NCBI RefSeq assembly: GCF_907164915.1
Contig: NC_061868.1
Span: forward strand, 50,405,689-50,469,688
Direction of reading: 5' to 3'
DNA: 64,000 bases
DNA from: Impatiens glandulifera
Taxonomy: Eukaryota > Streptophyta > Magnoliopsida > Ericales > Balsaminaceae
Position 1 is the stretch's first letter, and each line of letters opens with the position of its first letter. Below are positions 57,610-64,000 of this stretch, in pieces. Position numbers and translations under genes: made by a program. The notes under the pieces were generated by a model. The model was given only the letters and a program-made list of their open reading frames with translations. It searched no databases and was not told the origin of the DNA.

Positions 57610-60600
57610 CACTAACTCAACCATGGTTAGTGATATGGGTTAGGTTTAGGGAAAGGGACATTATAGTAAAAGTTTGGTCAAATGTGAGGTGCGACTCAAT
57701 GGGTCCCATCTTGTTTTGTGTTCACAATTCTTATTCATCAGTCCAAGTCCAGTGCACATCAGAGCTGGTAATTGTCTCCTTGTTCCTTTCTTAATTATTT
57801 CCACATTCAATTCAATTGAATGCCGTTATTTCCCATTTTAATTCAATTCTCTAATACTCTTACATTCGATATATCATTAGCTTATTTCTAACTTTTTTTA
57901 ACATTTTTTTTATAATTTAGAATTATTTGGTGATAATGTTTATCTTCAAATGTATAATTTTTTTTATTTTTTTTATCTCTTTTAAAAATCAATTTATTGA
58001 TTTGTAGAAAACATATATTATATATTTGATGGGGTACTATATTTATATATATATATTGTTTATAATTTTCTTTTATTTTTCTCTCTTTTAAAAATCAATT
58101 TATTGATTTGTTGAAATGCCAATGGAAAGAAAAACATATATTATAGGTTTGATGGGGTACTATATAATGTCCTACAAATATGTCATGAAATTCCTCCTCC
58201 AGAAAATGCCATCCTTGTTGCATCTGATCCACCACATATATTAATTTGTTTTGTTTGTTCACTTATAAGATTCTACCAACATATTCACATGCTCATGCAT
58301 TTTTTTATGCTTATATATATATATTTTATATGAAGTTAACCTGACTACTCAAAGTCATCATTTTCATTTTTTAAATGATAATCAAATATATTTGACCTCT
58401 TAGACATTAAATTTATCAATTGAAATACCTATGTTAGGTTAGAATTTATTAAAAAATATTAATTAATAGTGATTTTGAGAAGAAAAAAAAAACTTAAGAA
58501 AATATTTGTTTATATTAATAAAAAAATTAAATAAAAAATATTTTAATATTTTGATTAATAAATTGAGTAAGGTAATAAATATTACTAAGACTTTGTTCGG
58601 TAAAGGTTTTATTTTAAACTTTACAAAATCAATTTTTCAATCAATCACATCACTTATTTCATTAACTAAAAGTTTAAAACACTAAAATACTATTTATTTT
58701 AAATTATTATTTTTTTTAATTTATATATATATATATATAAACATTATTTAAGTTTTTTTACCAAAAATAATTATTACCTTCTTAAAATTATCACTCATCA
58801 TTTAATTTTTCTTTCTCTTACTTTGAAAAAAAATCTACAAACGAACAAGCTCTAAGAATAAAATAATATTTAATTATAATTAAAAAAAATAAAATCAAAC
58901 CGAGCAAGTTTTAATATATATATATATATATTAATTTAATTCATGATTTTTATTTACAATATTTTACTTTATTTGAATTTGAAATAATATATATACATAT
59001 AAATATGAATTAAGGCTTGTGGAGTGAATGGGGGACAGACAATGCGCCCCCAGAGCCATGTTTATGTCTGTGGTCAACCGGGCAAGTTCGACCGTACTGC
59101 TTCTCCGATTCACGTGCCCATCTCATGCATGCGTTACCAGCTAAGCTAAAGCTAACCCTTCTCTTGACCAGCCAATCCCCTTCTCTTGACAGACTATTCT
59201 ATTTAACCTAGCCCTCACAGTGATTTTCTTAAATTTATTATTATTATTTTAAAATATATAATATTTTTTAATTAGATGAAAATAAATGAAGGTGCCAATC
59301 AACTAATTAGAATGGAAAGTTGCCCACTTTCCCTTAACAACAAATTTCTCCTCTTAATAACTATTTTATAATATTCAACTCATATACTAAGAGCTCGTTT
59401 GATCTGGGTTATTTGGGGGTAAGTTCTGTGTTTTAAAAAAAGCAGTTTGATATAATTTGGGAAAAAACAACTTTTTTATGTATATTATTTAAATATTCTC
59501 ATATTTAATAAATAATAAAATATTTAAATAAGGGTAATTTAATATTTAAAAAAAATTGATTAATTTGATTAAAAAAAATAAGAAATTTAATAGTTGAGTT
59601 TTTGGGTACAATTCTCAAAAACATTTGAAACAAGCCATAAGTAACATATTAATAATATTTTATTTATTATATATTAATATTATTAAAGTTTTTTTTTTTT
59701 AATTATCAACCAAATTAATTTCAAAATTTTAATTTGGGAGAAATTAATCATTTTTTCGAAGACTTAGGAGTTTGAGAACTTATTTAGTAACTTTTTGTCA
59801 TTCTGTTCAAATATTTTTTATCATTTTTAATATATATGGACATTTAAAAAAATGATAAAATATTATTTGTTTTAAATTAAAAGTATTGATTAATAAATTG
59901 ATTTTTTTTTGTTAAATAATAGAATTAATAAAATAATATTTAATTAAGATGTAATGTTGATATTATTTAAATAATCTCAATAAAATAAGGCTATAGGTAA
60001 TGAGTTATTTAAATAATATATGGATTATTCAACATTGGGGTTGAGATTTTGAGAAAATTTGTTTTTTTTTGTAAATATATTTTTTAAAAAGAGTGTTAAT
60101 TATAATAATTAAAATTTAAAATAAAAATTATTTTAATATAATACGTAATGGACTAAGTATGTAATAAATGAGAGCAGTAGAACAATGTTTAATTAATTTT
60201 AAAATTATTTTATTTAAAACAAGTCTAATTTTATTCAAATTAATTAAAATCACCGCTCATAACTAAACAAACCATTTGCCAGGTAATGCACACAAATCGA
60301 TGTGGATAGTTAAATAAATAAACTATAACATTTTATAAAAACATATATAGTAAATTATTTTAAAGTGTTAACATGCATGCATGTGTAATGATAATTTTGA
60401 GTTAATGACTATTAAATATTTGAATATTTTCCAAGATTCTCATAATCCCTTAAAAACATTATCTCTCCCTTAAGCAAAGGTATACAATTAAATCAAAACA
60501 TGATTTTGAAGCAATAATACATATTTAAGACTAGCTAAGTACTAACCATTCATTGAAGACATGCTTTACTTATATTTTAAGTTCTAACTAGCATACATCA

Positions 60601-61080
60601 CTCACTCTTTAGTTTCTGTCTTTTTGGTACTTAATAAAGTTGTCTATTTAAAATGACTTTAGTTCTTTTTTTATTACAAAGTATGCCATTCTAATAAAAT
60701 TGAATCATTAATTAGTTATGTACTTTGTCCATTTCTGTTAATCATGCATTACTATACTCTGTACGTGTTTGAATTTCATATATAAGAGCTAGCTTAGGTT
60801 AATTAATTTGGCTGTTAGAAGTATGAACTTTGGCCATTTTGATATGCTACGATATTCATGTACTATAAAGATGACACCACTATGAAGTTTCTTTGTGTCT
60901 ATCACTATATTTTAAATAAGAATATTGAATGTATCTTAGTGTTAATATATGAATTATTAAATAAACATAAATGATTGAGCATGGTGGTGGGTGTAATTGT
61001 AAAGTAGCTAGGGGAAAAGTCTAGTTGGCTTTTGTGATTTGGTCTAAGGTTAAATAAAGATGTCCCACAAAAGAAAATAA
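57610..61080. other. AT-rich spacer
   Basis: No gene was found. There are short (TA)n runs (58041, 58312, 58722, 58914) and a GC-richer island at about 59017-59170 that I cannot assign. A segment at about 59751-59860 is related to 61397-61545, so both belong to a dispersed repeat. Confidence 0.5.
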
Positions 61081-61090
61081 TTGAGTGATA

Positions 61091-61210
61091 CCAACGTGGA
61101 TTTCCTTGTCCATAGATGACACGTGTACATCACCACAATAGTAGCTCATCGCGGTGGTCCATGAAGACTATGACCACCCCCACTAAGAACGAATCCAATA
61201 GTCTATAAAA
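61091..61210 (+). promoter_or_regulatory. Orphan promoter-like cluster: two ACGT cores and a TATA box
   Basis: CCAACGTGG (61091-61099), a G-box GACACGTGTAC (core 61120-61125) and CTATAAAA (61203-61210) are spaced as in a plant promoter. No coding frame follows within the next 1 kb, so it might drive a non-coding RNA, be a relic, or be chance. Confidence 0.25.
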
Positions 61211-61396
61211 AAGCTATTACACTATTTTTACATTACACATATATGTGCTACACTTCTATCAGTGCCAAATAAAAACATTATTAAGTATATATGTGACTGA
61301 TTTTTATTTATTTTCTATTAAATTTTAATTTTACCGTAATTATATTATTACGAAGCTTTCGGATATTTGTTCCGGAAAATCGGTACAGAGTCTGTT

Positions 61397-61545
61397 GGGG
61401 AGTTAATCGTTTTTTTCGTGAACTTGCGAGCTCGATAATATAGTGAGTAACTTTTTTTTATGTCATATTTTTTTTTTGTTACGTGCTTAAACTATTTTTA
61501 TCATTTTTAATATATATACACCTTTAAAAAAACAGTTATAAAGTG
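61397..61545. repeat. Dispersed repeat, second copy at about 59751-59860
   Basis: Both copies share a GGGAG(A/T)TAAT start, a TTTTTTCG stretch, AGTAACTTTTT, and then TTTTTATCATTTTTAATATA with an ACCTTTAAAAAAA-like end. The element class is unknown. Confidence 0.5.
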
Positions 61546-64000
61546 GTGTAGTGACAAATTAATTAATCCTTAAATTAATTTTCTAATCAGTATTAGATAA
61601 GTTATGGCCACTTTAAGTTGAGATTATATTTCAGCTGTACTAACTTTAATCAATAACAGTGCTCATGAGCACTGCATACTAAATGCATATAGGGACTAAT
61701 TAGATTAGCTTCTTTCCTTATTTCAATTTTTTGGAGGATACTTTTTCTTTGATCATGTACTCACTTATCTTTTTATTTTCTTACAAATATAATATGCGTG
61801 GTTATTCGCTTCCAAATTACTTGACTACAAATTACATATTGTTTTAGGCATAAAAACATTGCATTAAAGAAGTTAACAAAAAAATAATACTTGAGATTTG
61901 TTTAAGGTGGGGTTATTTTCAAAAACATGAAATTTTATTTTATTTTTAAAAAAAGTTAGTACTGTTGGTTTATTTGTCTTTACCACTTTCTCATTATTAA
62001 TCACATATTCATCAATCAATTACTAATATTTTAAGTGAAATTTTGTATTGTATTTTTAATTTAAGAGACTAGTGTCTTAAGTTAAAATTCATACTAGAGT
62101 ACCTTAAATGAAATTAGAGACTATTTAAACAATAAAATGTGATGGTGTTAGACTCCTTTAGAAAATAAATCTCATTAAATCAAATATAAAAATATTATTA
62201 ATTTATCTTTTTATATAATATTGTATAAACTAATTTTTTATCACATCTAAATTTATAACTTTTAAAAATTTCGAGGTTATTTTAAAAATATATTTTGAAA
62301 TTTAAAAACAGCTCATTATACTAGATTTAAAATAAAAACAATTAGTTAAAAATAACAGTGTCATATATCCTGAATTAATTAAATAATGCACAAAATAAAT
62401 AAATAAAATATAATGATGTATAAATAAAATAAATGATATAAATTTATACGTATATGTTTTTTTTTATTATTAATTTTACATTTTAATATTTTGGAAAAAA
62501 ATAAAATTTGCTAAACGGACTAGCGTAAAATTTGGGAAGAATTTGAAGAAATAAAAAACTAGAATTCTAAAGAAAAAATAGTGAGAAAAAAATTATAAAA
62601 AAAAATTATGAAGGAGAAAGAAGATTTTAAACTAATAAATCTTTCTTTTAAAATAATTATATTTAAGAGACAATTCTACCCCACCCATGAGAATAAAAAA
62701 TAAAATAGGAGAGGATTAAAAATTTATGTAGAGAGACTTGGAGGAGAAAAAAAACCTAAGTTAAAAAGAAGAGAAGAACTCCTAAATTGCTCCCTAGCGA
62801 AATTCGCTATTACCAAACCAAAGCTTGTCGGAGTTATTCGTCTGACCTTATGAAACGTCACCATTGATCTTCTAAGTCTTAGGTACTTGTTTTGAACAAT
62901 TCACAAGTTTCCTAAGCTGTAAGTCATTTAATCCTTTTGAAATTCGATTTTGAATAAAAAACAATTAATTATCTTCTTTGTTTGTGTCGATTTAGTTTAA
63001 TAATAGTTCGTTTAATAATAGTTCGATCATTGCTTGTATTGTTGCTCTCTTATTTACTGCAAAACATTAAGTAAAACATAATTGCTCAATTCAACATTTA
63101 ATTCATAATTTGATTTAAGTAGAAATTTCGATTTGAGCTCTAGTTCAAGGATGACGCCTCTTGAATAATTTAGTAAGCATACCTGATAATTAAAAGTAAT
63201 TAGGAACAAGAATTCTCTGTTTAAAGAAAATTAACAAAAATTTCGATTACAATTCATCTTTTCTTAAAAAAGAGAGTCAGTGATTAATCCCATTTTATGT
63301 CGATTGGATCCGTATAGTTAGCCTTACAGATGTTGAAAGACTAGTTATTGAGATAACAAATTCAAGGATTTGATATGGTCGAGAGGGTGTTGAAGTTGTA
63401 GTAAATGAGCCAATAATTTCTCGTGAGGATGAGATTAAGCATTCGTCTTCACACCCTTTAAGTTGTGAGGCCTTTCTGGATATCGAAAAAATGATAGTAG
63501 GCCGATGTTGGTATATTAAAAGCTGAGTTCATCAACTATTCATCTTATTTCAGATTTGTTGTCCGAAAAATAAATTATTGACGATGTAGAAAATAAATTA
63601 TGGTCGCCTGTAGACATAATCCAATTCAATCATATTAGAACACTTTATCTTGAAATTAGTGTTCTTGAATCACTAGTTTTCATTCATGATGTGTCTAATG
63701 AAAAATCAATGTTTCTAAGACAGATTTTGATGTCAAGAAAAATATCCAAGTAGAATTCTCGATACATAATATGACGTAGAATGAAAACAAATCCACAATG
63801 AAGGAAGTCGTTGAATTAGAGACTAAAATGTGACCCAATGTGCACGTCGACTTTTCACCTAAGTTCAACTTCATCGAAAAATTATCAACATTGTCAGCTG
63901 AAAAACTAAATGATTTACCGTAGGGTTATATGCAAGTAGAAAAGCGTGGTTATTCCAACTAGATTTTATGATTGGAAATATGATTAGTTGGAACATTTAT
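61546..64000. other. AT-rich spacer with a possible eroded coding remnant at 63300-64000
   Basis: Up to about 62750 the sequence is A/T-rich without features. From about 63300 codon-like stretches appear in changing frames, with many stops. No protein family could be recognised, so it may be a decayed transposon or pseudogene running past the window edge. Confidence 0.3.

Noticed and set aside
59017..59211. 64-aa ORF in a GC-richer island
   Set aside because: No recognisable domain; the island is more likely a repeat remnant.

Overview
The window is nuclear DNA of a dicot plant. It has intron-containing plant genes with GT-AG splice sites (WRKY, CCoAOMT, RING-H2, bHLH), a cytosolic ribosomal protein gene with a site II/telo-box promoter, very AT-rich spacers, and plant-type transposons. 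The three extra ORFs of the large retroelement belong to a family I recall from predicted proteomes of Gesneriaceae (Lamiales). That hints at an asterid but does not prove it.

Layout. At 1-4.9 kb lies a broken Mutator-like element: a mudrA-type transposase interrupted by a perfect 702-bp hAT-like insertion, converging on a DUF1985-type gene with one in-frame stop and an acidic repeat tail. At 6.9-7.5 kb is RPS16 (minus). At 9.2-11.9 kb is a group I WRKY gene (plus). At 13.8-15.4 kb is a CCoAOMT lignin gene (minus) with a cluster of MYB46-type sites upstream. At 16.2-30.1 kb is a 13.9-kb Sirevirus-like Ty1/copia element (minus) with almost identical LTRs. At 30.1-34.4 kb is a spacer with an LTR shard and a possible solo LTR. 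At 34.5-38.8 kb is an MBR2/HIP1-like RING-H2 E3 ligase gene (plus). At 38.9-45.5 kb is an AT-rich spacer with a foldback MITE and a 2.4-kb G-rich minisatellite with higher-order structure. At 45.6-47.6 kb is a bHLH95/ZHOUPI-like gene (plus). At 48.0-52.8 kb is a decayed Tork-like copia element (minus). At 56.1-57.3 kb is a PUB25/26-like U-box E3 gene (minus). From there to 64 kb I see only AT-rich spacer with repeat remnants.

The host genes do not form an operon-like unit. Their order does look ancestral: in Arabidopsis, from memory, MBR2 (At4g34040) neighbours CCoAOMT1 (At4g34050), and ZHOUPI (At1g49770) neighbours PUB26 (At1g49780). Both pairs recur here, each split by a copia insertion.

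The most unusual object is the large retroelement. Downstream of pol, in the position where Sireviruses carry an envelope-like gene, it has three separate sense-strand ORFs (244, about 235 and 933 aa). They share a diverged common domain, and each has its own TATA-like box and short leader. The element also has a duplicated polypurine tract. This looks like a retroelement with a small paralogous family of accessory genes, each possibly transcribed on its own.
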